The notes under the pieces are model-generated. The model did no database searches. It saw nothing but the letters and a program-made list of their open reading frames with translations, and was not told the origin of the DNA. This document shows positions 43,810-52,723 of a stretch of DNA of 64,000 nt, piece by piece; positions within the stretch are counted from its first letter, which is position 1; each line of letters starts with the position of its first letter. Origin of the DNA: Paroceanicella profunda. GTDB lineage: Bacteria; Pseudomonadota; Alphaproteobacteria; Rhodobacterales; Rhodobacteraceae. The stretch covers positions 2,572,501 to 2,636,500 of the forward strand of contig NZ_CP040818.1 of the NCBI RefSeq assembly GCF_005887635.2, in the 5' to 3' direction. Made by a program: the position numbers and the translations under genes.

Positions 43810-44150
43810 CCTTGCCGATGGGCGTTGCGGCGGGTGGCCGATGGGCCGCACGGTGCCTCGTCGGTGAGTGGTGTGGCGCGGTGTCGGCGATACGGCACCT
43901 TGCCGATGGGCGGTGCGGCGCCTTGCCGGTGAACCGCACGGTGCCTTTCCGGTGGGTGATGCGGTCCGTTGCCGGGGGACGGTACTGCGCGTTACCGGAG
44001 AGCCGCACGGTGCCTTGCAGGTGCGTGGTACGGTGCGTTCACGGCGGAACGGCATCTTCCGGCCGGCGGTACCACACCTTGCCGGTGGGCGAGGGTGCCA
44101 CGCCTGCGGGCGGACAGGCGCTTGCCGGTGGACGGTACGGGGCCGATGGG
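43810..44150. repeat. Tandem array, degenerate 23-bp units
   Basis: Units resembling CCTTGCCGRTGGGCGGTGCG (plus three bases) run head to tail from 43810: 43810, 43833, 43856, then a short unit, 43898, 43921, 43944, 43967, 43990 and 44013, with irregular copies on to about 44150. Most of the 43704-44178 gap between the PhnA-domain and SDR genes is this array. Confidence 0.88.
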
Positions 44151-44178
44151 GTGTGTCCCGTCACCGCAGGCGGTGGGG

Positions 44179-44832
44179 TCAGCCCTTCAGGGCGGCCAGC
44201 AGCGCTTCGGCCTGGCTGTCGGCGCTGGCGAGGGCCTCGCGGTTCTCGCCCGGGCGGAAGCGGCCGCGCAGGGCGGTGGGCATCGGCTCGGGAGTGAACG
44301 TCACAACGCGCGGGCCGATGGCGGCGGTCTCGGCGGCCCAGGCATCCACCACGGCGCGCGCGGCGGCCTTGGAGGCGGCATAGGCGGCGTGGAACTTTCC
44401 CGCCGACCTGTCGTCGCAGAACACCGCCGTGGCCCCGGGCCCGGCAGCCTTCAGCAGCGGCTCGGCGATGGCGATCAGGCGCAGGGTGGCGCGGGCGTTG
44501 AGCGCCATGGCGCCGTCGAAATCCTTCTCGTCGACATGCCCGACGGGGCTGAGCGGCGCCGCCTGCGCGGCGCAATGCACCAGCAGGTCCAGCCGCCCCC
44601 AACGCTCGTAGACCGACAGGCCCAGCCGGGCGAGGCCGGCATCATCGGTGAGCGACATGGGCACCAGCGTGGCCGTGCCGCCCTTCTCCCGGATGGCGTC
44701 GTCAAGCTCCTCCAGCCCGCCGGTGGTGCGGGCGAGGGCGATCACATGCGTGCCCGGCCCGGCCAGGGCCAGGGCGGTGGCGAATCCGAGGCCCCGAGAG
44801 GCCCCGGTGACGAGGGCAATCCGCTCAGCCAT
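44179..44832 (-). CDS. Short-chain dehydrogenase/reductase family protein
   Basis: A 217-residue SDR with the N-terminal NAD(P)-binding TGASRGLG (residues 9-16), and the catalytic Tyr and Lys in YAASKAAARAV. The family's NNAG motif reads CAAQ here, and the usual catalytic Ser is probably in FCDDRSAGKF, so the active site departs somewhat from the norm. The C-terminus is short. Its ATG overlaps the purF stop by one base (TGATG), so it is translationally coupled to purF. Substrate unknown. Confidence 0.85.
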   Translation of the reverse strand: MAERIALVTGASRGLGFATALALAGPGTHVIALARTTGGLEELDDAIREKGGTATLVPMSLTDDAGLARLGLSVYERWGRLDLLVHCAAQAAPLSPVGHVDEKDFDGAMALNARATLRLIAIAEPLLKAAGPGATAVFCDDRSAGKFHAAYAASKAAARAVVDAWAAETAAIGPRVVTFTPEPMPTALRGRFRPGENREALASADSQAEALLAALKG

Positions 44833-46289
44833 CAGGCGCGCTTGAGCTGCAGCCGGCCGCTGTCGACCACGTCGGAGGGGCGGATCGGGTATTCGCCGGA
44901 GAAGCAGGCGTCGCAGAAGCGCGGGCTGGCGGTGCGGCCCTCCTCCTGACCGGTGGCGCGGTAGAGCCCCTCCAGCGAGACGAATTTCAGGCTGTCGACA
45001 CCGAGGTGCACGCGCATCTGCTCTTCCGTCATGTGCGCGGCGAGAAGCTTCTCGCGGTCCGGCGTGTCCACACCGTAGAAGCAGGGCCAGGAGGTGGGCG
45101 GCGAGGCGATGCGGAAATGCACCTCCTTGGCGCCGGCGTCGAGAATCATCTCGCGGATCTTCTGGCTGGTGGTGCCGCGCACCACCGAATCGTCCACCAG
45201 AACCACCCGCTTGCCGGCGATGATGGCGCGGTTCACGTTGAGCTTCAGCCGCACGCCCATGTTGCGGATCTCCGCCGTGGGCTCGATGAAGGTCCGGCCC
45301 ATGTACTGGTTGCGGATGATCCCCATCGCGTAGGGAATGCCGCTTTCCTGCGAAAAGCCGATCGCGGCGGGCGTGCCGCTGTCGGGCACCGGGCAGACCA
45401 GATCGGCCTCCACCGGCGCCTCGCGGGCCAGTTCCACGCCGATCTGCCGGCGGGTCTCATAGACCGAGCGGCCGCCGATCACGCTGTCGGGGCGGGAGAA
45501 ATAGACGTATTCGAAGATGCAGAACCGCGATTTCGCCGGGGCGAACGGGTGGAAGCTCTCGATGCCGTCCGGGGTGATGATGACCATTTCACCCGGCTCG
45601 ATCTCGCGCACGAACTCCGCGCCGATGATGTCGAGCGCGCAGGTCTCCGAGGAGAGCGCCCAGCCGTTTCCGACCCGGCCCAGAACCAACGGGCGCACGC
45701 CCAGCGGGTCGCGCACGCCGATGAGCTTGGAGCGGGTCATCGCGATGACGGAGAAGGCGCCTTCCACGCGGCGCAGCGCGTCCTTCATCCGCTCCGGGAT
45801 GGTCTTCTGGATTGAGCGCGCCATCAGGTGGATGATGCATTCCGTGTCCGAGGAGGACTGGAAGATGGAGCCGGCCTGGATCAGCTCGTGCTTCATCGCC
45901 TCGGCATTGGTGAGGTTGCCGTTATGGGCAATGGCGCAGCCGCCCATGGCGAATTCGGCGAACAGGGGCTGGACATCGCGGATCGCGGTCTGTCCCTTGT
46001 GCCCGGCGGTGGAGTAGCGCACGTGGCCCATCGCCAGCGAGCCGGGCAGGGTGTCCATGAGCGTCTTCGATGTGAAGTTGTCGCGCACGTAGCCGAAGCG
46101 GCGGGCGGAGGAGAAGCCCAGTTCGGGCGCCCAGGAGACGATTCCTCCCGCCTCCTGCCCCCTGTGCTGAAGGGCGTGAAGGCCGAGAGCGACGAAATTC
46201 GCCGCGTCGGGCACACCTACGACGCCGAAAATACCGCATTCTTCATGCAGCTTGTCGTCATCGAACGGGTGACGGGGAAGCTCGGACAT
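44832..46289 (-). CDS. purF: Amidophosphoribosyltransferase
   Basis: PurF makes 5-phosphoribosylamine from PRPP and glutamine, the committed step of purine synthesis. The 485-residue protein has the nucleophilic Cys18 in EECGIFGVVG, which becomes N-terminal after loss of a 17-residue propeptide. The glutaminase motif HALQHRGQEAGGI follows, and the PRPP-binding VVLVDDSVVRGTT near residue 370. The cysteines in the C-terminal third suit the iron-sulfur-containing class. Transcribed after cvpA with 79 bp between, as in E. coli, where cvpA-purF are linked. Confidence 0.96.
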   Translation of the reverse strand: MSELPRHPFDDDKLHEECGIFGVVGVPDAANFVALGLHALQHRGQEAGGIVSWAPELGFSSARRFGYVRDNFTSKTLMDTLPGSLAMGHVRYSTAGHKGQTAIRDVQPLFAEFAMGGCAIAHNGNLTNAEAMKHELIQAGSIFQSSSDTECIIHLMARSIQKTIPERMKDALRRVEGAFSVIAMTRSKLIGVRDPLGVRPLVLGRVGNGWALSSETCALDIIGAEFVREIEPGEMVIITPDGIESFHPFAPAKSRFCIFEYVYFSRPDSVIGGRSVYETRRQIGVELAREAPVEADLVCPVPDSGTPAAIGFSQESGIPYAMGIIRNQYMGRTFIEPTAEIRNMGVRLKLNVNRAIIAGKRVVLVDDSVVRGTTSQKIREMILDAGAKEVHFRIASPPTSWPCFYGVDTPDREKLLAAHMTEEQMRVHLGVDSLKFVSLEGLYRATGQEEGRTASPRFCDACFSGEYPIRPSDVVDSGRLQLKRA

Positions 46290-46368
46290 CCTGGGACCCT
46301 CGGGATCAGTCGTGAACGAAGGCGCTTATATAGGGGGTCGGGGGGAGTGTCACGACCCCCCGGTCGCA

Positions 46369-46917
46369 TTACTGTGAACAGGTGCCGAAGAGCTGGTCGT
46401 AGCGGGTGTCTAGCCAGCCGGGCGTCTCGGTGGGAACTTCGGCGCGGAGCTGGTCCCGGGCATCGGCGAGAAACACCGCGGTGCGGGACCCGTCGATCTG
46501 GGGAAAATCGAGATTGAGATACTGATACACCACAAGTGCCACCACCACCAGCAGAACGCCGCGGGCCAGGCCGAACAGGAAGCCCGCCCCCTGGTCCACC
46601 GGTCCGATGGCGCTGTTCTGGACCATGGAGGCGAAGAGCGGCGTGAAGATCGACAGGATGATCAGCGCCACCGCGAACACCACCGCGAAGGCCGCGAGCA
46701 CCGAGAACTGGCAGGACGAGGAGAGGAAGCCCGAGATGACCGGGATCTCGCGCACCAGCGGCTCCACCGTGGGCGCGAGATAGAAGGCCACGATCGCCGC
46801 GATCACCCATCCGGCGATGGCCAGCACCTCGCGCACGAAGCCGCGTGAATAGGCCAGCAGCGCCGATACCGCGATCACCAGCAGCACCACGCCGTCGGCG
46901 ATAGTGAATCCGTCCAT
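46369..46917 (-). CDS. cvpA: CvpA family membrane protein
   Basis: A 182-residue protein with four predicted helices at the N-terminus (ADGVVLLVIAVSALLAYSRG, VLAIAGWVIAAIVAFYL, FSVLAAFAVVFAVALIILSI and GFLFGLARGVLLVVVALVVY) and a soluble tail. CvpA is needed for colicin V production and for normal envelope and purine-linked behaviour in enterobacteria; the mechanism is unknown. The start at 46917 (MDGFTIADG) was preferred to an upstream ATG that adds an Arg/Thr run. It precedes purF. Confidence 0.92.
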   Translation of the reverse strand: MDGFTIADGVVLLVIAVSALLAYSRGFVREVLAIAGWVIAAIVAFYLAPTVEPLVREIPVISGFLSSSCQFSVLAAFAVVFAVALIILSIFTPLFASMVQNSAIGPVDQGAGFLFGLARGVLLVVVALVVYQYLNLDFPQIDGSRTAVFLADARDQLRAEVPTETPGWLDTRYDQLFGTCSQ

Positions 46918-47110
46918 GGAGAAGCCCCCGTCTGTCCTTGTCCGGGTGCGGGTCCCAGCCCGCAGCACCGCATGCCAACCTGTCGAAGCCGGTGACCCGG
47001 CCCGTCCGCGTCCTCATCCACCCCCGGGGAAGGCCGCGCCGGCGGCCCCTCGCGGGGAAGTCCCGGCGGTGCCCGGCGCCCGCGCCGGGGAGCACCCGTC
47101 CGGGGGTGTT

Positions 47111-48484
47111 CTACTCGACTGCGCCGAAGACCGTCTCGACAAAACCCGCAAGGTCGTCGATTCGCTGCACAGTGATGCCAGATTCCGCCTGCACCTTCAT
47201 CTTGGAAGGCGCGATGGCCGAGGCAAAGCCCAGTTTCGCCGCCTCCTTCAGGCGCTGGTCGGCCTGCGAGACCGGGCGCAGCGCGCCGGAGAGCGAGATT
47301 TCCCCGAACACCACCGTGTCGGTGGGGATGGGCAGGTCCTGCCGGGCGGAGAGGATGGCCGCGGCCACCGCGAGGTCCGCCGCCGGCTCGGACACCCGCA
47401 TGCCGCCGGCCACGTTGAGATACACGTCCAGCCCGCCGAAGCCCACGCCGCAGCGCGCCTCCAGCACCGCCAGGATCATCGACAGCCGCCCCCCGTCCCA
47501 GCCCACGGTGGAGCGGCGCGGCGTGGCGAGGGTGGAGGGCGCGACCAGCGCCTGGATCTCCACAAGGAGCGGCCGCGTGCCCTCGATGCCCGCGAAGACG
47601 ACGGAGCCGGAGGCCGGCCGGTCGCGCTCCGACAGGAACAGCTCGGAGGGGTTCAGCACCTCCGCCAGCCCCGCGCCGGTCATCTCGAACACGCCGATCT
47701 CGTCGGCCGGGCCGAAGCGGTTCTTCACCGCGCGCAGGATGCGGTACTGGTGGCCGCGCTCGCCCTCGAAGTAGAGCACGGTGTCGACCATGTGCTCGAT
47801 CACCCGCGGCCCGGCGATCTGGCCGTCCTTGGTCACGTGCCCCACCAGCACCACGGAGATGCCGCGGCGCTTAGCGAAGCTGGTGAGCTCGTGGGAGGCG
47901 GCGCGCACCTGGGAGACGGAGCCGGGCGCGCTCTCCACATGGTCGGCCCACATGGTCTGGATCGAATCGATGATCACGAAGCCCGGGCGCTCGGCGTCGA
48001 GCGTGGTGAGGATGTCGCGCAGGTTGGTCTCCGCCGCGAGCGAGACCGGGGCGGCGCCGAGGCCGAGGCGCTGCGCGCGCATCCGCACCTGGGCGGCCGC
48101 CTCCTCCCCCGAGACATAGATGGTCTTCACCCCGGCATTGGCGAAGGCGGCGGCGGCCTGCAGCAGCAGGGTGGACTTGCCGATGCCCGGGTCTCCGCCC
48201 ACCAGCACCACGGAGGCGGGAACCAGCCCGCCGCCCAGAACCCGGTCCAGCTCGCCGATGCCCGAGACGGTGCGCGGCAGCGGCGCCTCGGATTCCGCCA
48301 GCGAGGACAGGGCCATCCCCTTGCCGCGGCCGGCGCCGAGCGTCTTCTTCGCCGGGCCGGCGGCGGAGAGCGCCGCCTCCTCGTGAATGGAATTCCACGC
48401 GCCGCACGCCTCGCAGTGCCCGGCCCATTTCTTGTAGGTCGCGCCGCAGGCCGAGCAGACGAATTGTGTGGTGGTTCGTGCCAT
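47111..48484 (-). CDS. radA: DNA repair protein RadA
   Basis: RadA (Sms) is a RecA-like ATPase that promotes branch migration in recombinational repair. The 457-residue protein has the N-terminal zinc finger FVCSACG...GHCEACGAW, Walker A GGDPGIGKSTL near 95, the RadA-specific KNRFG motif near 250 and a Lon-like C-terminal domain (GGLDVYLNVAGGMRVSEPAA, ISLSGALRPVSQ). A dyad CCCGGCGC/GCGCCGGG at 47072-47089 follows the stop and may help end the message before cvpA. Confidence 0.96.
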   Translation of the reverse strand: MARTTTQFVCSACGATYKKWAGHCEACGAWNSIHEEAALSAAGPAKKTLGAGRGKGMALSSLAESEAPLPRTVSGIGELDRVLGGGLVPASVVLVGGDPGIGKSTLLLQAAAAFANAGVKTIYVSGEEAAAQVRMRAQRLGLGAAPVSLAAETNLRDILTTLDAERPGFVIIDSIQTMWADHVESAPGSVSQVRAASHELTSFAKRRGISVVLVGHVTKDGQIAGPRVIEHMVDTVLYFEGERGHQYRILRAVKNRFGPADEIGVFEMTGAGLAEVLNPSELFLSERDRPASGSVVFAGIEGTRPLLVEIQALVAPSTLATPRRSTVGWDGGRLSMILAVLEARCGVGFGGLDVYLNVAGGMRVSEPAADLAVAAAILSARQDLPIPTDTVVFGEISLSGALRPVSQADQRLKEAAKLGFASAIAPSKMKVQAESGITVQRIDDLAGFVETVFGAVE

Positions 48485-48498
48485 GCGCCCCGATTGCC

Positions 48499-48822
48499 CT
48501 ATTGCGCCGCGAAGGGCAAGCCGGCGACGAGTGCGGCGCCGAAGGCCGCCTGCATCAGCGGCAGCAGCCGGGTCGCCCCGCGCTCCAGCACCGCGCCGGC
48601 CAGGCCGCAGAGCAGGAGCAGCGTGCCCACCGCCGTTGCCGCGCCGGGCGCGCCCAGCTGCAGCGTGGCCATGGCCGCGAGGGTGAGCGCCAGCAGCCCG
48701 GCATGCACCAGCCGCAGCCGGCCGGCCTGCATGAACACCTGATAGGCCGACCACAGCGCGCCGGAGAACACCCCCGCCGCCAGCACGATGCCCAGCAGGA
48801 GGGTGAGGATGCCGTCGATCAT
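48499..48822 (-). CDS. Small membrane protein of unknown function
   Basis: A 107-residue, highly hydrophobic product with about four predicted helices: MIDGILTLLLGIVLAAGVF, LVHAGLLALTLAAMATLQL, AATAVGTLLLLCGLAGAVL and MQAAFGAALVAGLPF. No family is recognised. Its ATG overlaps the PqiA-like stop by 4 nt and radA starts 14 bp later, so it is real by position rather than by similarity. Confidence 0.6.
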   Translation of the reverse strand: MIDGILTLLLGIVLAAGVFSGALWSAYQVFMQAGRLRLVHAGLLALTLAAMATLQLGAPGAATAVGTLLLLCGLAGAVLERGATRLLPLMQAAFGAALVAGLPFAAQ

Positions 48823-49307
48823 CGCGTGTCTCCGCGTTCCGAGGCCCAGGCGATGCCGAGCGAGCCCAGCACCAGGGCGGTGAACAGGTAGAACCCCCAG
48901 GCGATCTCGACATGCCCGATGCCGACCCCCTTCACCATCACCACATAGAGCGCGATGAGGAAGATGTCGGCCATCGACAGCCGGCCCAGCAGGGTGATCG
49001 CCCGCAGCAGCCCCGCGCCGCCGCGCCCGGCATGGTAGAGCGCCAGCGCCACGGTCTTGGCATAGGGTGCCACGATGGCGAAGAGGGTGACGACGGCGCA
49101 CATCATCAGGTCGGTGCCCGCGAGCGTGGCGAGGCCGGAGAGGATGGAGATCTCATTGCCGCCGAAGAAGGGCAGGAAGCCCGCCCGCGCCAGCGGCGCC
49201 CACCAGGCGAGGGGGTAGAGCACCAGCAGCGCCAGGTTGCCCAGGCGCAGCGCCGCGGAGCACGGCGCCGGCCGGCCCGGGTCAGCGCAGGGCTGCGATG
49301 GGGCCAT
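48819..49307 (-). CDS. PqiA-domain membrane protein
   Basis: A 162-residue protein matching one PqiA (paraquat-inducible protein A) module: NLALLVLYPLAWWAPLA, ISILSGLATLAGTDLMMC, VTLFAIVAPYAKTVALALY, then GRLSMADIFLIALYVVMVKG, the most diagnostic part, and a last helix. E. coli PqiA has two such modules and works with MCE proteins in lipid transport. Here it follows mlaE-mlaF and overlaps the mlaF end by 26 nt, which supports a lipid-trafficking role. No MCE-domain (MlaD) gene is in the window. Confidence 0.82.
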   Translation of the reverse strand: MAPSQPCADPGRPAPCSAALRLGNLALLVLYPLAWWAPLARAGFLPFFGGNEISILSGLATLAGTDLMMCAVVTLFAIVAPYAKTVALALYHAGRGGAGLLRAITLLGRLSMADIFLIALYVVMVKGVGIGHVEIAWGFYLFTALVLGSLGIAWASERGDTR

Positions 49308-50043
49308 CGGGCAGGCCGTTCACGAACTGGTGGACATAGGGGTTGCCGCTGTCGTCGATGCGCGAGACCGGCCCCTCCCACTGCACCACGCCCTCGTGCA
49401 GCATCGCCACCCGGTCGGCGATCTTGCGCACGCTGGACATGTCATGGGTGATGGTCATTGCCGTGGCGCCCATCTCCACCACGATCTCGCGGATGAGGTC
49501 GTTGATCACGTCGGCCATGATCGGGTCCAGCCCGGTGGTGGGCTCGTCGAAGAAGATGATCTTCGGATCCGCCGCAATGGCGCGGGCGAGGCCGACGCGC
49601 TTCTGCATGCCGCCGGAAAGCTCGGCGGGGAAGAGGTCGGCGGTGTCCGCGCCCAGCCCCACCCGGCGCAGCTTCTCCACCGCGAGGTCGCGGGCCGCCG
49701 CGCGCTTCAGCCGGTCCTTGCCGCGCAGGAAGCGGAAGGCGACATTCTCCCACACGCTCATGGAATCGAACAGCGCCCCGCCCTGGAACAGCATCCCGAA
49801 CTGGTCCAGGAAGCCGGTGCGGTTGCGCGCGGTGAGGCGGGTGCCGTCGATCTCGATCTCGCCGGCGTCCGGCCGGATCAGCCCGATGACGCATTTCAGC
49901 GTCACCGATTTTCCGGTGCCCGAGCCGCCGATGATCACCAGGCTCTCGCCGCGGGTAACGGAGAGGTCCACCCCGCGCAGCACGTGCTTTGAGCCGAAGG
50001 ACTTCGCAACGCCCCTGAGCGCGATCTTGGGAGTATCGGTCAT
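49282..50043 (-). CDS. mlaF: Phospholipid transport ABC ATPase MlaF
   Basis: The ATPase of the MlaFEDB-type complex that moves phospholipids between outer and inner membranes. The 253-residue protein has Walker A GGSGTGKSVT, Q-loop FGMLFQGGALFDSMSV, signature LSGGMQKRVGLARA, Walker B IIFFDEPTTGLDP and switch His in MTITHDMSSV. The FQGGALFDS stretch is typical of MlaF. Its ATG overlaps the mlaE stop by 4 nt. Confidence 0.93.
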   Translation of the reverse strand: MTDTPKIALRGVAKSFGSKHVLRGVDLSVTRGESLVIIGGSGTGKSVTLKCVIGLIRPDAGEIEIDGTRLTARNRTGFLDQFGMLFQGGALFDSMSVWENVAFRFLRGKDRLKRAAARDLAVEKLRRVGLGADTADLFPAELSGGMQKRVGLARAIAADPKIIFFDEPTTGLDPIMADVINDLIREIVVEMGATAMTITHDMSSVRKIADRVAMLHEGVVQWEGPVSRIDDSGNPYVHQFVNGLPDGPIAALR

Positions 50044-50837
50044 GTGGTGAAGAACGCTTCCGTGAGCAGGTAGTTCGCCGCGAGGATCAGGATCGAGGCG
50101 GTGACCACCGCCGCGCGCGTGGCCTGGGCCACGCCCTGGGCGCCGCGGCCCGAGTTGTAGCCCTCGTAGCAGCCCACCACCGAGATGATGAAGCCGAAGA
50201 CCGCGCCCTTGACCAGGCTGGAGACCACGTCTCCGCCGGTGAGATAATCCAGCGTGTTCTGGATGTAGTTGCCCGAGGTGATGTTGAGCCGGGTGGTGCC
50301 CACGAAGAACCCGCCCATCACGCCGATGATGTCCGACACCGCCGTGAGCATGGGCAGCGTGAGGGTCGCGGCCAGCACGCGGGGCGCGACGAGGTACTTC
50401 ATCGGGCTGGTGGAGAGGGTGGTGAGCGCGTCGATCTGCTCGGTCACCCGCATGGAGCCGATCTCGGCGGCGATGGAGGCGCCCACGCGCCCGGCGACCA
50501 TCAGCCCGCAGAGCACGGGGCCCAGTTCGCGCACCATGCCGATGGCCACGATGGAGGGCACGGCGGATTCCGCGTTGAACCGCGAACCGCCGGCATAGAT
50601 CTGCAGCGCCAGCGCGCCGCCGGTGAACAGCGCCGTCAGCCCCACCACCGGCAGGCTGAAATAGCCGATGCGCAGCATCTGGCGCAGGAATTCGATGCCG
50701 TAGAACGGCGGCACGACGATGTTCACCACCGCGCGCAGCGCAAAGAGCACCATCGCGCCCGTGGCATCGCACAGGCCGAGCACGGCTCGGCCGATTCCGG
50801 CCAGGAACATCTGTCCCGCTGTGAGCACTCGCGTCAT
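50040..50837 (-). CDS. mlaE: Phospholipid transport permease MlaE
   Basis: The inner-membrane permease of the Mla lipid transporter. The 265-residue protein shows the family core FTGGALALQIYAGGSRFNAE, PSIVAIGMVRELGPVLCGLM, VAGRVGASIAAEIGSMRVTE QIDAL, and the later GCYEGYNSGRGAQGVAQATR with about five helices. The start at 50837 (MTRVLTAGQMF) was chosen with GAGGAACAGGTG upstream. It begins 22 bp after alr, so alr, mlaE, mlaF and pqiA-like form one transcription unit. Confidence 0.93.
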   Translation of the reverse strand: MTRVLTAGQMFLAGIGRAVLGLCDATGAMVLFALRAVVNIVVPPFYGIEFLRQMLRIGYFSLPVVGLTALFTGGALALQIYAGGSRFNAESAVPSIVAIGMVRELGPVLCGLMVAGRVGASIAAEIGSMRVTEQIDALTTLSTSPMKYLVAPRVLAATLTLPMLTAVSDIIGVMGGFFVGTTRLNITSGNYIQNTLDYLTGGDVVSSLVKGAVFGFIISVVGCYEGYNSGRGAQGVAQATRAAVVTASILILAANYLLTEAFFTT

Positions 50838-50859
50838 ACGCACCTGTTCCTCGTCCCGA

Positions 50860-51942
50860 TCACGCGCCCTTGTAGACGCGGGCATAGCGGCTGCCAAGGG
50901 CGGTCAGGATCTCGTAGCCGATCGTCCCCGCCGCCGCGGCCAGCGTGTCGACCCCCTGATGGGGGCCGAGGATGTCCATCGTGGCGGGCACCTCGTCCAG
51001 CCCCGTCACGTCCACGGTGATGAGGTCCATCGACACCCGGCCCACCAGCGGACAGGGCGTGTCCCCGGCGTGGAGGGTGGCCGCGCCGGAGAGGCTGCGC
51101 AACAGCCCGTCGGCATAGCCCGCCGAAAGCGTGGCGATGCGCCGCGGGCGCTCGGCCACGTAGGTGCCGCCGTATCCCACGATCTCGCCGGGCAGCACGT
51201 CGCGCACCTGGATCACCGGCAGCGACAGGCGCACCACCGGTTTCGCCTGCATGTAGGGCGCGCCGCCGTAGAGCCCGACGCCGGGGCGCACCATGTCGAA
51301 ATGGTAGAGCGGCCCGAGCAGCGTGCCCCCCGTGGCCGAGAGGCTGCGGCGGATGCCGGGCAGCGCCAGGGTCATGGTGTTGAAGGCGGCGAGCTGCAGC
51401 GCGCTCATCGGGTTCGCAGGCTCATCCGCGCAGGCGAGATGCGACATCACCAGCCGCGGGCGCAGCGCCATGATCTCCATCAGGGTCTGCGCCAGCTCCA
51501 GCCCCTCGAAGCCCAGCCGGTTCATGCCGGTGTCGAGCTGGATGCCGCAGGGCGCCCCGGACATCTCGGCGCGGAAGTGGCGCAGCTGGCCGGGGCTGTT
51601 GAGCAGCGGGGTAAGGGCGTATTCGCGAAACAGCGGCGCCTCGCCGCCCGCGTAGCCGCCGAAGACCAGGATCTCCGGTTCCGCGCTGCCGGCACCGGCC
51701 GCCTCCGCGCCCGCTGCGGCGCGCAGCGCCGTGCGCACCACGGCGCCCTCCTCGGCCTGGGCCACGCAGAACGTGCGCGCGCCCGCCGCCGCCAGCGCCG
51801 GGGCGATGCGCGCCGCCCCCAGCCCGTAGCAATCGGCCTTCACCACCGCGGCAGTGGCGACATGCGAGGCGGTGAGCGCATCGAGCGCGCGCCAGTTGGA
51901 GGTGATGGCGTCGATGTCCACGGTGAGCTGGGCCTGGGCCAT
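50860..51942 (-). CDS. alr: Alanine racemase
   Basis: Alr makes D-alanine for peptidoglycan using PLP. In the 360-residue protein Lys35 of AVVKADCYGLGA holds the cofactor and the second catalytic base is the Tyr of the C-terminal barrel segment AERPRRIATLSAGYADGLLR; HFDMVRPGVGLYGG and LVGRVSMDLITVDVT are the other signatures. The start MAQAQLTVDIDAI was taken because the preceding 22 codons are basic and unconserved. It heads the alr-mlaEF group. Confidence 0.95.
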   Translation of the reverse strand: MAQAQLTVDIDAITSNWRALDALTASHVATAAVVKADCYGLGAARIAPALAAAGARTFCVAQAEEGAVVRTALRAAAGAEAAGAGSAEPEILVFGGYAGGEAPLFREYALTPLLNSPGQLRHFRAEMSGAPCGIQLDTGMNRLGFEGLELAQTLMEIMALRPRLVMSHLACADEPANPMSALQLAAFNTMTLALPGIRRSLSATGGTLLGPLYHFDMVRPGVGLYGGAPYMQAKPVVRLSLPVIQVRDVLPGEIVGYGGTYVAERPRRIATLSAGYADGLLRSLSGAATLHAGDTPCPLVGRVSMDLITVDVTGLDEVPATMDILGPHQGVDTLAAAAGTIGYEILTALGSRYARVYKGA

Positions 51943-52027
51943 TCGGGTCGGTCTCTCGCGTCTGCACAACAATCTGGGGATCGGGCCACGCCTGCGGCCC
52001 GGGGTCAAGGGCCCGCGGCCCGGGCGG

Positions 52028-52642
52028 TCAGGCGCTTTCGCGCGCGAGCACGGCCTGCACGGCCGGGCGGGCCAGCATCGCCTCGCGGTGGGCGCTGGTG
52101 CGCGGGAAGTCGGCGATGTCCACGCCGTCGCTCTTCAGCCAGCCCGAAACGGTGAACAGGTAGGGGTCCGCCACGGTGTACTGCGCGCCCATCACCCAGG
52201 GGCCCTTGTCCAGCAGGGTCTCGATGTAGGTGAAGCAGGCGGTCATGTTCGGGCCCACCTTGGCGCGCATGCCCTCCTGGGCGGCGGGGTCGTCCGTCCA
52301 GCGCGCGCCGCGGCGCCCGTGGGCGTGGTTCACGTGCACGGTGGAGGCGAGGTAGGCGTTGAAGCTCTGCATCTGGGCGAAGTCCCAGGGATCGGTTGGC
52401 GCCAGGCCGGCCTCCGGGTGGGCCTGCGCCACCCAGGCCAGGATCGCGCTGGTTTCCGTCAGCGTGCCCGGGCCCGCCACCAGCGCCGGCACCCGGCCCT
52501 TGGGGTTGATCGCCAGATATTCCGGCGAGTTCTGCGTGCCGGAGGTGAAGTCGATGCGGATCGCCTCGAACTTGGCACCGGTCTCCTCCAGCGCGATATG
52601 GGAGGCGCGCGAGCAGGCGCCGGGCGAGTAGAACAGCTGCAT
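52028..52642 (-). CDS. Glutathione S-transferase, beta-class-like
   Basis: A 204-residue GST with the thioredoxin-like N-terminus MQLFYSPGACSRASHIALEE, in which Cys10 is the residue that beta-class enzymes bond to glutathione, the cis-Pro KGRVPALV and the SNAIL-like ETSAILAWVA. The all-helical C-terminal half follows (residues 85-204). The start at 52642 follows AGAGGA. It lies between kdsA and alr on the same strand, 81 bp after kdsA. Its physiological substrate is unknown. Confidence 0.88.
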   Translation of the reverse strand: MQLFYSPGACSRASHIALEETGAKFEAIRIDFTSGTQNSPEYLAINPKGRVPALVAGPGTLTETSAILAWVAQAHPEAGLAPTDPWDFAQMQSFNAYLASTVHVNHAHGRRGARWTDDPAAQEGMRAKVGPNMTACFTYIETLLDKGPWVMGAQYTVADPYLFTVSGWLKSDGVDIADFPRTSAHREAMLARPAVQAVLARESA

Positions 52643-52723
52643 GGGGAGGTCCTCTTTGGTCATCCGGGGCGCGCCTGAGGGCCCCGCGCCCCCGTTCCGG
52701 GAGGGGGGGCGGGGAGGGGGGTG

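Noticed and set aside
42741..44150. CRISPR array
   Set aside because: Repeats are contiguous with no unique spacers, units are degenerate, and no cas genes are nearby. The same holds for the arrays at 53850 and 56000.
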